Shown here one piece after another: positions 30,132 to 38,251 of a stretch of DNA of 64,000 nt (its first letter is position 1; each line of letters starts with the position of its first letter). Both the position numbers and the translations under genes were made by a program. A model generated the notes under the pieces. That model saw nothing but the letters and a program-made list of their open reading frames with translations, was not told the DNA's origin and made no database searches. Source of the DNA: Stackebrandtia nassauensis DSM 44728 (GTDB lineage Bacteria; Actinomycetota; Actinomycetes; Mycobacteriales; Micromonosporaceae). The stretch is taken from positions 4,402,001-4,466,000 of the forward strand of contig NC_013947.1 of assembly GCF_000024545.1 (NCBI RefSeq), read 5' to 3'.

Positions 30132-31067
30132 TCACCGCAGTTTCGGGTCGAGGGCGTCACGCAGAGCGTCACCGAGGAGCGCGAATGCCAGGATCGTGAG
30201 CAGCAGGACCGTGCCGGGGATGATCAGCAGGTGCGGGTAGCCGCCCTGGACCCAGGGAGCGCCTTCGGCGATGAGTGTTCCCCAGCTGGTCGCCGGGGGG
30301 CGTACACCCAGACCGAGGACGGACAGCGCCGCCTCGGTGGTGATGTAGGCGCCCACCGCGATGGGAAGTCCCGACAGGACCGGGGCGATGGCGTTGGGCA
30401 GGATGTGCCGGAACAGCATCCTCCGGTCGCTGGCGCCCAGTGATCGCGCGGCCTGGACGTAGTCGAACTGCTTGGCCTGCAACACGCTCGCCCGTACCAG
30501 TCGGGTGTCGGTGGTCCAGCCGAAGAACGCCAGCGCCAGGGTCGGCGGGATGACGGCCAGGATCTGGCCACCGCCGAGTTTGAAGTCCTGGAACAGGGTC
30601 AGCAGCAGCACGGCTCCCAGGAAGAACGGGATGACCATCCAGACTTCGACCACTCGGGACACGATGGCGTCGATCCAGCCGCCGTAGTATCCGGCGAGTC
30701 CACCGAGGATGAATCCGACGGTGACGGTGATGAGGATGACCATGAACGACAGGAAGATCGAGGGCCGGGCTCCGGCGATGGTCATGGCGAAGTAGTCGCA
30801 ACCCTGGTTGTTGGTGCCGAGGAAGAACTCACCGCCGAACCACTGTGGCTTGATCTTGCTGTTGTCACCGTCGCAGGCCAGATAGTCCTTGCTGGTGAAG
30901 ATCCACGGCGCGACGGCCATCAGGATCACGACCAGGATCCAGACTGCCGAGATCACGGCGTCGGGTCGACGGCGCAGCGAGCGGAAGGCGTCTCGCCACA
31001 TGCCGCTCGCGGGCGCGCTCAAAGCCATCGATTCTTGCGCCTCTTGCTGGGCGGCGGCCTCACTCAT
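30132..31067 (-). CDS. oppC: oligopeptide/dipeptide ABC importer, permease 2 (OppC/DppC type)
   Basis: 311 residues with about six membrane segments: an N-terminal OppC_N helix, then the BPD_transp_1 domain with the EAA-loop region (Ala-Arg-Ser-Leu-Gly-Ala-Ser-Asp near the middle) that docks the ATPases. A loop with two Cys between TM1 and TM2 is long for the family. The ATG at 31067 overlaps oppB by 8 bases and follows GAGGATTCGCT; an upstream in-frame start at 31085 is less likely. Confidence 0.9.
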   Translation of the reverse strand: MSEAAAQQEAQESMALSAPASGMWRDAFRSLRRRPDAVISAVWILVVILMAVAPWIFTSKDYLACDGDNSKIKPQWFGGEFFLGTNNQGCDYFAMTIAGARPSIFLSFMVILITVTVGFILGGLAGYYGGWIDAIVSRVVEVWMVIPFFLGAVLLLTLFQDFKLGGGQILAVIPPTLALAFFGWTTDTRLVRASVLQAKQFDYVQAARSLGASDRRMLFRHILPNAIAPVLSGLPIAVGAYITTEAALSVLGLGVRPPATSWGTLIAEGAPWVQGGYPHLLIIPGTVLLLTILAFALLGDALRDALDPKLR

Positions 31068-32067
31068 AGCGAATCCTCGGGTCAAAGACGGCGTACATAA
31101 GGTCGACGATCAGGTTCACCACGAGGACACCGATCGCGGCGATGGCCACTGTGGCCATGATGACGGGGATGTCCTTCTCGCGGGATGCCTCGAAGATCAA
31201 CAGGCCGAGCCCGCGGATGTTCATGATGCCCTCGGTGAAGACCGCGCCCGCCAGGGCGGCGGCGAGGTAGACACCGATCATGGTGCTGATGGGGATCATC
31301 GAGTTCCGCAGCACGTGGACGATCATCATCCGGCCGGTGCGAAGTCCCTTGGCCTTGGCGGTACGGACGTAGTCGGCGCGCAGGTTCTCCAGGACGCTGG
31401 CCCGGGTGAGCCGGGTGAACGCGTCCACACCGACCAGGCCGACCAGGATGCCGGGTATGGCCACTGACAGCCAGGGATTGTCCGGGTCGAAGGAGGGTTT
31501 GAACATCAGCGCCAGCATGCTGTCGCGGCCGTAGGCGTCGCCGAAGTAGCTGCGCAGCGGCGCGGCGAGGACGAACTTGTAGGTGATGATGAGCAGGAAC
31601 GGGGGAATCGCGCCGAGCAGGATCGTCGAGAACCGGATTCCGTAGTCGGTGGGTCTGCCTCTTCGCCAGGCGGCGATCATGCCGAACGTCAGGCCGAAGA
31701 TGAGCCAGGTGGCGAACATGAAGGCGAACAGCCGCAACGTGTTGGGCACCGCCTGGGCCAGGTCGTCGAGGACCGGCTGCTGGTTGTAGTTCTCGCCGAA
31801 GTCGCCGGTGGAGTAGTTGGCGACGCGTTCGACGTACATGTCGACGCAGGGGTTGCCCAGTTGCCTCAGACACGGATTGTCGAGGCCGTATTTGGTCCGC
31901 ACGGCGTCGAGCTGGGACTCGGTGGGGGTGCGGTCGGCGGAAAAGAACGCTCGGGCCGGATCGCCACCGGCCTGGATGGACAATGAAGTCGCGTAGTGGA
32001 TCACGAAGAGCGCTAGGAACAGAGTCAACAACGCCACTAGCAGGCGCCGCACCACGTAACGGCCCAC
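31060..32067 (-). CDS. oppB: oligopeptide/dipeptide ABC importer, permease 1 (OppB/DppB type)
   Basis: 335 residues, opening with the typical Met-Gly-Arg-Tyr-Val-Val-Arg-Arg-Leu N-terminus and a first membrane helix, then an external loop (about 30-110) and five further helices with the conserved Asp-Tyr-Val-Arg-Thr-Ala-Lys-Ala-Lys-Gly-Leu EAA motif. It forms the transmembrane channel with OppC. GTG start at 32067 with GAGAGGAATCGCC upstream. Confidence 0.92.
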   Translation of the reverse strand: MGRYVVRRLLVALLTLFLALFVIHYATSLSIQAGGDPARAFFSADRTPTESQLDAVRTKYGLDNPCLRQLGNPCVDMYVERVANYSTGDFGENYNQQPVLDDLAQAVPNTLRLFAFMFATWLIFGLTFGMIAAWRRGRPTDYGIRFSTILLGAIPPFLLIITYKFVLAAPLRSYFGDAYGRDSMLALMFKPSFDPDNPWLSVAIPGILVGLVGVDAFTRLTRASVLENLRADYVRTAKAKGLRTGRMMIVHVLRNSMIPISTMIGVYLAAALAGAVFTEGIMNIRGLGLLIFEASREKDIPVIMATVAIAAIGVLVVNLIVDLMYAVFDPRIRYE

Positions 32068-32104
32068 GGCGATTCCTCTCGGGGGTCACAGTAGAAATAT
32101 CGGG

Positions 32105-32142
32105 CCGGTGGTGCCCGCCGCTTTCGCGGCGGACACCACCGG
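32105..32142 (-). terminator. intercistronic hairpin between oppA and oppB
   Basis: Two 17-base arms (CCGGTGGTG... and ...CACCACCGG) pair around a TTTC loop with one C-A mismatch. Placed inside the operon, it probably stabilises or partly terminates the transcript so that the binding protein is made in excess, a common arrangement in importer operons. Confidence 0.65.
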
Positions 32143-32184
32143 GCGTTTGAGAACCAGTCCGAAACGGACTGATGGTGCACGTGG

Positions 32185-33768
32185 TTAGGCGGGAGCCAGC
32201 TTGTCGTACTGGATCTGGCCAACCGGGAAGTACTTCACGCTCTTCGGGTCGATGTTCTCGCTGTAGAAGCTGCTCGACTTCGCCCAGGAGAGCGGGATAC
32301 CGATCATTTCCTCGGCCAGGATCTTCTCGGCTTCGGCGTAGATCTCCATACCCTCTTCGAGGGTCTTGGCGGCGTCGGCTTCGGCGAGCTTCTTGTTGAA
32401 GTCCTTGCCTTCGTAACCGAAGCGGTTGTTCGCCGCGCCGTTGCCGTAGATCGGCTTCAGGTAGTTCTCGTTGAGCGGGTAGTCCGGCAGCCAGCCCATA
32501 CGGAACGGACCCTTGGCCTTGTGCTTGTCGGTGGCAGCCAGGAACGGGTCCCAGTCCTTCACGACGAGCTCGAACTCCACGCCCAGGTTCTTCTTCAGCT
32601 GGTTACCGACGGCCTCGAAGATCGCCTTGTTGGTCGGGTCGGCGTTGTACCAGATCTCCATCTTCTTGCCCTTGGGCCAGCTCGACTCCTCGAAGAGCTT
32701 CTTGGCTTCCTTGGCGTCAAACTTGCAGAACTCGCAGGCGCCTTCGACGCCACCGGGCAGCGACGGCGGAGCGAACTCGGTCGCCGGAACCGCGCGGCCG
32801 GGGGTGGCGATGTCGATGACCTTCTCGCGGTCGATCGCCAGGCTGAAGGCCTGACGGAGCTTCTTGTCCTGGAAGGCCTTGTCGTAGACCGGCATACCCA
32901 GGTAAGTGAGCGAGGTGCTCGGCTCGGAGATCAGGCGTTCCTTCAGGTCCGGGTCGTTCTTGGCACCTTCCCACTTCTCGACCGGCGGGGAGCAGATGTC
33001 GATGTCCTCGGACTCGAAGTCGGCCCAGCAGTTCGCGTCACCGTCGTAGATGGTGAAGTCGGCCTTGTCGTACTTGACCTTGTTCGGGCCCTTGTACTTG
33101 TCGTTCTTGACCAGCGAGATGGATTCCTTGTGCTTCCACTTGCCATCGAACTTCATCGGGCCGTTGCCGATGGGCTTGTCGTTGCAGGCCTTGGTGTCCT
33201 TGACACACTCCTCGGCCATCGGCAGGAAGGCGGTGTAGCCCAGCATGGTGGAGAAACCGGCCCACGGCTTGTCCAGCTCGATGGTCAGGGTCTGGCCGTC
33301 GGCCTTGAGGCCCGCGAGCTCCTTGGCCTTGGGCTTCTTGCCCTGCATGTCGGCGAAGCCCTTGATGCGGTCGAAGAAGTAGCTGCCGGTGGCGGCGTTG
33401 GGGGCGTAGGCGCCCCAGTCCCAGGCGCGCTTGAACGCTTCCGCGTCAACGGGCTCGCCGTTGTGGAACTTGTGGCCGTCCTCGATCTCGATCGTCCAGG
33501 TCTTGTTGTCCTTGGTTTCGATCGACTTGGCCAGCAGGTTCTCGGCTTCGGCCTTCTCGTTGTAGTCGAACAGCCCCGCGTACGTCAGGCTGAGGATGAT
33601 CGAACCCTCGGACTCGGTGGTGTTCGGCGGAATCAGGCTCGGCGGCTCAGCGCCGAGTCCGAACTTCATGTCGCCGCTGGCGCTTTCGCCGCCACCGCCG
33701 CCACAGGCGGCGAGGGACGCGGTAAGCACCGCGGCAGCTGCGAGCGCTATAAGGGGTTTTGCGCGCAT
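32185..33768 (-). CDS. oppA: oligopeptide/dipeptide ABC importer, substrate-binding lipoprotein
   Basis: 527 residues of the SBP_bac_5 (OppA/DppA) family. The N-terminus is a lipoprotein signal with Leu-Ala-Ala-Cys (Cys22) followed by a Gly linker. The body contains the family features: an Ile-Leu-Ser-Leu-Thr-Tyr-Ala-Gly-Leu early block, His-Lys-Phe-His-Asn-Gly-Glu-Pro-Val and Lys-Leu-Arg-Gln-Ala-Phe-Ser-Leu-Ala-Ile-Asp-Arg. It captures the solute outside the cell and delivers it to OppBC. Two adjacent ATG codons follow AGGAGG; the second (33768) has the better spacing. It is the first gene of the operon. Confidence 0.92.
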   Translation of the reverse strand: MRAKPLIALAAAAVLTASLAACGGGGGESASGDMKFGLGAEPPSLIPPNTTESEGSIILSLTYAGLFDYNEKAEAENLLAKSIETKDNKTWTIEIEDGHKFHNGEPVDAEAFKRAWDWGAYAPNAATGSYFFDRIKGFADMQGKKPKAKELAGLKADGQTLTIELDKPWAGFSTMLGYTAFLPMAEECVKDTKACNDKPIGNGPMKFDGKWKHKESISLVKNDKYKGPNKVKYDKADFTIYDGDANCWADFESEDIDICSPPVEKWEGAKNDPDLKERLISEPSTSLTYLGMPVYDKAFQDKKLRQAFSLAIDREKVIDIATPGRAVPATEFAPPSLPGGVEGACEFCKFDAKEAKKLFEESSWPKGKKMEIWYNADPTNKAIFEAVGNQLKKNLGVEFELVVKDWDPFLAATDKHKAKGPFRMGWLPDYPLNENYLKPIYGNGAANNRFGYEGKDFNKKLAEADAAKTLEEGMEIYAEAEKILAEEMIGIPLSWAKSSSFYSENIDPKSVKYFPVGQIQYDKLAPA

Positions 33769-34075
33769 CATCAGCCTCCTTATGGTGTGAAAGGTGGGCA
33801 CTGAGGGGTGTCGCAGCGCTCCAACCACTGAAAATGCTCTGCTTGGGCATACTTTGTCGTATCTGCCGTCAGTACGGTAGTCCCCGTTACGTATCCGAGA
33901 TGCAGCTGGTGCATGTCGGTGCTTGACAGCTTGACAGGCATTCAGTCAAGATTTGCCATGTAATCATCTATGAGACCGCTGATGTTTCGATGTCAGCAAG
34001 GTGACACCGGAAATCCCACTTGACAAGACAGCTGAATATTGTCAAGTATCGATCTACTCTCACTGAGTATGCGGA
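33769..34075. promoter_or_regulatory. control region upstream of oppA with repeated TTGACA-type motifs
   Basis: About 300 bases without a gene. It contains tandem CTTGACAG copies at 33922-33929 and 33930-33937, an inverted CAGTCAAG at 33943-33950, and an 8-base perfect inverted repeat ACTTGACA/TGTCAAGT at 34018-34025 and 34040-34047 with a 14-base spacer. No gene starts on the plus strand downstream, so these are more likely regulator sites for oppA than -35 boxes. The stretch is A+T-rich relative to the genes. Confidence 0.45.
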
Positions 34076-34103
34076 GGGACGGCACACCACAGTGCACCGT
34101 CCC
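34076..34103 (-). terminator. hairpin after the adenosine kinase gene
   Basis: GGGACGG pairs with CCGTCCC; inner bases extend the stem to about 12 pairs if G-U pairs are allowed. It lies 11 bases past the kinase stop codon. Confidence 0.65.
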
Positions 34104-34114
34104 TTATAGATTAT

Positions 34115-35098
34115 TCAGTTCTGCTGCAAATGGGGCGCGACTTCCGCCTCACAGGCCGGTCCGTAGGACTCTCCCAGACGGCGCAGGAAGGTGCTCGTCT
34201 CGACCGAGTACTCCTGTCCGCCCGCTGTCTCGAGGACAAGGGCGGCCAGCAGGCTGCCCACCTCGGCGGCGCGCTTGACACCCAGGCCCCACGAGAGGCT
34301 GGCGAAGAAACCGGCGCGGAAGCCGTCGCCGACGCCGGTGGGGTCGAAGGCGGTGACCTCGCGGGCGATGGGGACGTGGATGCGGTCGAGGCCGCGGCCG
34401 GTGATCTCGACGCCGTCCTTGCCCAGGGTGGTGACGCGGACCTGGACGTGGTCGAGGATCTCGGCCTCCGACATGCCGGTCTTGGTCTGGAGCAGTTCGT
34501 TCTCGTATTCGTTGGTGAGCAGGAACTTGGCGCCCTCGATGAGCTGTTTGGCCTTGGCGCCGTCCATGCGGGCGAGTTGCTGGGAGGGGTCGGCGGCGAA
34601 GGGGATGCCCAGTTCACGGCATTCCTTGGAGTGCCGGACCATCGCGTCGGGGTCGCTGGCGCTGATGAGGACGAGGTCGAGGCCGCCGACGCGGGCGTTG
34701 ACCGGGTTCAGGTCGATCTGGTCGGATTCGGCCATGGCGCCCGCGTAGAAGGAGCCGATCTGGCACATGTCCTCGTCGGTGGTGCACACGAAGCGGGCCG
34801 TGTGGGCGGTTTTGGAGACGTACACCGACTCGCAGTCGACCCCGTGTCCGGTCAGCCAGCCCTCGTAGTCGTCGAAGAAGTCCTTGCCCACGGCGCCGAC
34901 GAGCAGTGGGGTGAGCCCCAGCTGGGCCATGCCGAAGCAGATGTTCGGGGCGATTCCGCCGCGACGGACGACGAGGTCGTCGACGAGAAACGACAGTGAC
35001 ACCTTGTCGAGTTTCTCTTCGATGAACTGGTCGGCGAACCTGCCGGGGAAGTGCATGAGGTGGTCGCTGGCGATCGAACCGGTCACGGCGATCTTCAT
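34115..35098 (-). CDS. adoK: PfkB-family adenosine kinase
   Basis: 327 residues of the ribokinase/PfkB fold. The N-terminus (Lys-Ile-Ala-Val-Thr-Gly-Ser-Ile-Ala-Ser-Asp-His-Leu-Met) and the internal Ala-Asp-Pro-Ser-Gln-Gln-Leu-Ala-Arg closely resemble mycobacterial adenosine kinase as I remember it. The catalytic anion-hole motif is Asp-Pro-Thr-Gly-Val-Gly-Asp-Gly-Phe near residue 257. The reaction is ATP-dependent 5'-phosphorylation of adenosine to AMP (purine salvage). The neighbourhood (HesB protein, glycerate kinase) is the one seen around the mycobacterial gene. ATG 35098 follows AGGAAACCC; an upstream in-frame start lies across the terminator. A broader sugar-kinase specificity cannot be excluded. 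Confidence 0.85.
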   Translation of the reverse strand: MKIAVTGSIASDHLMHFPGRFADQFIEEKLDKVSLSFLVDDLVVRRGGIAPNICFGMAQLGLTPLLVGAVGKDFFDDYEGWLTGHGVDCESVYVSKTAHTARFVCTTDEDMCQIGSFYAGAMAESDQIDLNPVNARVGGLDLVLISASDPDAMVRHSKECRELGIPFAADPSQQLARMDGAKAKQLIEGAKFLLTNEYENELLQTKTGMSEAEILDHVQVRVTTLGKDGVEITGRGLDRIHVPIAREVTAFDPTGVGDGFRAGFFASLSWGLGVKRAAEVGSLLAALVLETAGGQEYSVETSTFLRRLGESYGPACEAEVAPHLQQN

Positions 35099-35129
35099 CG
35101 AGGGTTTCCTAGCGAGAGGCAACAAAAAC

Positions 35130-35154
35130 GGCCCGGCCGGTTACCGGCCGGGCC
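35130..35154 (-). terminator. intrinsic terminator of the HesB gene
   Basis: A perfect 11-base-pair stem GGCCCGGCCGG/CCGGCCGGGCC with a TTA loop, followed on the minus strand by a GTTTTTG run. It is one of the few hairpins here with a U-tract. It sits directly upstream of the adenosine kinase ribosome site, so that gene needs readthrough or its own promoter. Confidence 0.9.
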
Positions 35155-35219
35155 CATCAGAATAGTGCGTGTCCGAAATCCGGGCTATCGGTGTCCGGAC
35201 GGACACGATCCTGGCGGTC

Positions 35220-35576
35220 CTAGTGGAACGAATCACCACAGGCGCACGAGCCGCCCGCGTTCGGGTTGTCGATCTGGAACCCCTGGGCGTCGATCTTGTC
35301 GACGAAGTCGATGCTGGCGCCGGCGAGATACGGCACGCTCATGCGGTCCACGACGAGCTCGAAGCCGTCGTAGGTGTTGACCACGTCGCCGTCCAGGGAG
35401 CGCTCGTCGAAGAACAGCTGGTAGCGCAAGCCAGAACAACCGCCCGGCTGAACCGCCACGCGCAGCCGCAGGTCGTCGCGGCCTTCCTGTTCCAGCAGCG
35501 CCTTCACCTTGGCGGCGGCCTCATCGGTCAGCGCCACGCCCGTGGGGGCATCGGTTTCGGTCTGCGTTTCGGTCAC
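35220..35576 (-). CDS. HesB/IscA-family iron-sulfur carrier (ErpA-like)
   Basis: 118 residues. The A-type carrier signature is complete: Cys47 in Gly-Gly-Cys-Ser-Gly, and Cys111 and Cys113 in Ser-Cys-Ala-Cys-Gly-Asp near the C-terminus. These three Cys bind an Fe-S cluster that is passed to apo-enzymes. Quinolinate synthase, a 4Fe-4S enzyme encoded about 1.3 kb away, is a possible client. GTG start at 35576 with GGGAGTG upstream; an intrinsic terminator follows. Confidence 0.92.
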   Translation of the reverse strand: MTETQTETDAPTGVALTDEAAAKVKALLEQEGRDDLRLRVAVQPGGCSGLRYQLFFDERSLDGDVVNTYDGFELVVDRMSVPYLAGASIDFVDKIDAQGFQIDNPNAGGSCACGDSFH

Positions 35577-35646
35577 GGTGTCACTCCCTTGAAAGACATT
35601 GAGTCGGTATCCACCGTAGCGAACACTCGAGGATGCGGCGACATTC

Positions 35647-36765
35647 CTACCGAGGCCGCCACTTTTGCGCGAGTTTGGCGCCCAGGGCCGTCAGGCCCTC
35701 GGCGGGCTTGGCCATGGCCTCCTCCGACGAGCCGAAATGCTCGGTCAGCGACATGGTGCGGGTGATGCCCGCGGTGAGGGCTTCGCGGCGGCCGACGGTG
35801 ACGCGTCCGGCGACCACGACGCAGGGCAGGCCGCGTTCGGTGGCGGCCTCGGCGATGCCCGACACCAGCTTGCCGCGCAGCGACTGGTGGTCGAAGGAGC
35901 CTTCGCCGGTGATGACCAGGTCGCAGGAGTCGAGGGCTTCGCGCAGGCCGACGGCGCGGCCGATGAGGTCGGCGCCGGAGGCGCGGCTGCCGCCCAGCGC
36001 GAACAGGGCCGCGCCCAGACCACCCGCGGCACCGGCGCCGGGCAGGTCGGCGACGTTGGGCGGGCTGCCGGGGATGCCGGAAAGTACGTGTCCGAATGTG
36101 GACAGGGCATGGTCCAGGATCTGGACGTCGTTGTCGCTGGCGCCCTTCTGCGGGCCGAAGATCGCCGAGGCGCCGTTGATGCCGCACAGCGGGTTGTCGA
36201 CGTCGGTGGCCGCGACGATGGTCGCGCCGCGCAGCCGGGCGGCGCCGTCGAGTGTGACGCAGTCGGCCAGGACGCCGCCGCCGTAGGGCAGGGCCCGGTT
36301 CAGCGAGTCGAGTGGGGTCAGGCCCAGCGCGGTGAGCATTCCGGCCCCGGCGTCGTTGGTGGCCGAGCCGCCCAGGCCGATGACGAGGGTGCGGGCCCCG
36401 GCCTCGACGGCGGCGGTCATGAGCTGGCCCAGGCCGAAGGAGGTGGCGCGCAGCGGGTCGCGTTCTTCGGGGTCGAGCAGGTGCAGGCCGCAGGCCTCGG
36501 CGCTTTCGATGTAGGCGGTGTCGCCGACCAGCAGGATGTCGCCGCTGACCTTGCGGCCCAGCGGATCGACGATGTCGAAGCTCTCGCGGCGGCCGTCGAG
36601 GGCGGCGGCCAGCGCGTCGAGCATGCCGGGGCCGCCGTCGGACAGCGGCAGCACGTCGAGCTGGTCGTCGGGGTTCACCTCGTGCCAGCCCTCGGCCACG
36701 GCGGCGGCGGCTTCGGGGGCCGAGAGGGTACCGGCGAACTTGTCGGGGCAGATCAACACGCGCAC
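35647..36765 (-). CDS. glycerate kinase (GarK/GlxK family)
   Basis: 372 residues. The sequence opens with Val-Leu-Ile-Cys-Pro-Asp-Lys-Phe-Ala-Gly-Thr-Leu-Ser-Ala, the family hallmark, and contains Pro-Leu-Ser-Asp-Gly-Gly-Pro-Gly-Met and Ile-Gly-Leu-Gly-Gly-Ser-Ala-Thr-Asn-Asp-Ala-Gly-Ala-Gly-Met. The family phosphorylates D-glycerate (to 2- or 3-phosphoglycerate) with ATP. The GTG start has no Shine-Dalgarno; instead TAGGGT ends 6 bases before it, so the transcript is probably leaderless. It heads the minus-strand group with the HesB and adenosine kinase genes. Confidence 0.9.
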   Translation of the reverse strand: MRVLICPDKFAGTLSAPEAAAAVAEGWHEVNPDDQLDVLPLSDGGPGMLDALAAALDGRRESFDIVDPLGRKVSGDILLVGDTAYIESAEACGLHLLDPEERDPLRATSFGLGQLMTAAVEAGARTLVIGLGGSATNDAGAGMLTALGLTPLDSLNRALPYGGGVLADCVTLDGAARLRGATIVAATDVDNPLCGINGASAIFGPQKGASDNDVQILDHALSTFGHVLSGIPGSPPNVADLPGAGAAGGLGAALFALGGSRASGADLIGRAVGLREALDSCDLVITGEGSFDHQSLRGKLVSGIAEAATERGLPCVVVAGRVTVGRREALTAGITRTMSLTEHFGSSEEAMAKPAEGLTALGAKLAQKWRPR

Positions 36766-36771
36766 GCGTCG

Positions 36772-36777
36772 ACCCTA
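36772..36777 (-). promoter_or_regulatory. -10 element of a leaderless glycerate kinase transcript
   Basis: TAGGGT on the minus strand, 6 bases before GTG 36765. It fits the TAnnnT consensus with the start codon at the predicted first transcribed base. No -35 match is obvious. Confidence 0.5.
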
Positions 36778-36896
36778 GACGGCCGGGGCCAGCGGCGAGG
36801 GTCACAGTCTCGGAGTGTGGCGGATATCGACGGTTGTGAGAGAATTCGTATTACGCGTCAAACCGACGATAAATCTGATGCCCCAGGAGGGCAGCC

Positions 36897-38063
36897 GTGA
36901 GTACCTTCACCGAACCCGCCCCGACCGCCACCGCCCTGCTGCTGCTCGGCAAGGGCTCCGACGCCGCCTCCGAGAAGGGCGTCGACTGTCCCGGCGAACT
37001 GCCCGCGCCCTCCGACCCGGACCTGGTGGCCCGCGCCCGCGCCGCCAAGGAGGCCCTGGGTGACCGGCTTTTCATTCTGGGGCACCACTATCAGCGCGAC
37101 GAGGTGATCCAGTTCGCCGACGTCACCGGTGACTCGTTCAAGCTGGCGCAGCAGGCCGCCGCCCGTCCCGAGGCCGAGTTCATCGTGTTCTGCGGCGTCC
37201 ACTTCATGGCCGAGTCGGCCGACATCCTCACCACCGACGACCAGAAGGTGATCCTGCCGGACATGGCCGCCGGGTGTTCGATGGCCGACATGGCCGCCGC
37301 GGTCCAGGTCGAGGACTGCTGGGAGGCGCTGACCGAGGCGGGCGTCGCCGACGTGACGGTGCCGATGACGTACATGAACTCCACCGCCGCCATCAAGGCC
37401 TTCGTCGGCAAACGCGACGGCGTGGTGTGCACCTCCTCCAACGCCGAGCGGGCGCTGAACTGGGCCTTCGAGCGCGGCGAGAAGGTGCTGTTCCTGCCCG
37501 ACCAGCACCTGGGACGCAACACCGCCGTGCGGGACCTGGGCCTGAGCCTGGAGGACTGTGTCGTCTACAACCCGCACAAGCCCAACGGCGGCCTGACGAA
37601 GCAGCAGCTGCGGGACGCGAAGATGATCCTGTGGCGCGGCCACTGCTCGGTGCACGGCCGGTTCACCCTCGACAGCGTGCGCGACGTGCGCGAGCGGGTT
37701 CCGGGCGTGAACGTGCTGGTGCACCCCGAGTGCAGCCACGACGTGGTCTCGGCCGCCGACTACGTCGGCTCCACCGAGTACATCATCAAGGCCCTGGACG
37801 CGGCCGAACCCGGATCGGCCTGGGCGATCGGCACCGAACTGAACCTGGTGCGGCGGCTGGCCAACCGGCACGCGGACAAGCAGGTCACGTTCCTGGACAA
37901 GACGGTGTGCTACTGCTCGACGATGAACCGCATCGACCTGCCGCACCTGGTGTGGGCGCTGGAGGAACTCGTCGCCGGACGGGTCCCGAATCAGATCACT
38001 GTGGACGCTGAGACGGCCCGCCACGCCAGCTTCGCGCTCGACCGGATGCTCGCCCTCCCTTAA
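36897..38063 (+). CDS. nadA: quinolinate synthase
   Basis: 388 residues. Conserved blocks include Gly-His-His-Tyr-Gln-Arg, Thr-Gly-Asp-Ser-Phe-Lys-Leu, Pro-Asp-Met-Ala-Ala-Gly-Cys-Ser-Met-Ala-Asp and His-Pro-Glu-Cys. Cluster-ligand Cys candidates are Cys99 (Phe-Cys-Gly-Val-His-Phe-Met-Ala-Glu), Cys279 and Cys338/Cys340. The enzyme condenses iminoaspartate with dihydroxyacetone phosphate to quinolinate for NAD synthesis and needs a 4Fe-4S cluster. GTG start at 36897 preceded by CAGGAGGGCAGCC. nadB and nadC are not adjacent. Confidence 0.95.
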   Translation: MSTFTEPAPTATALLLLGKGSDAASEKGVDCPGELPAPSDPDLVARARAAKEALGDRLFILGHHYQRDEVIQFADVTGDSFKLAQQAAARPEAEFIVFCGVHFMAESADILTTDDQKVILPDMAAGCSMADMAAAVQVEDCWEALTEAGVADVTVPMTYMNSTAAIKAFVGKRDGVVCTSSNAERALNWAFERGEKVLFLPDQHLGRNTAVRDLGLSLEDCVVYNPHKPNGGLTKQQLRDAKMILWRGHCSVHGRFTLDSVRDVRERVPGVNVLVHPECSHDVVSAADYVGSTEYIIKALDAAEPGSAWAIGTELNLVRRLANRHADKQVTFLDKTVCYCSTMNRIDLPHLVWALEELVAGRVPNQITVDAETARHASFALDRMLALP

Positions 38064-38251
38064 GAAAGGTGTCGAAGGACCCTAAAAGGCCGGGCAACCG
38101 TGGCCTGGCCTCGCGCGTGGTGAACGATAGTGCTGCCATTTTCCGACCCCTCGGAACACGCATTCGAGACCGGTGGGTGAAACGTCCGGTTCTCACCTAT
38201 ATGCTCGCGCTCGGCAGTGCGTTTCACTCACGAACTTCGGAAGGCTGTGCG

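Noticed and set aside
33922-33937. TTGACA words as -35 boxes of a plus-strand gene
   Set aside because: No TAnnnT at the right distance and no plausible plus-strand gene follows; the 34039-34278 ORF is a shadow of the kinase 3' region.
38069-38251. 61-codon N-terminal extension of MurA
   Set aside because: No ribosome site at its start, no similarity to the MurA N-terminus, and a good TTG start with GGAAGG lies exactly where the family begins.
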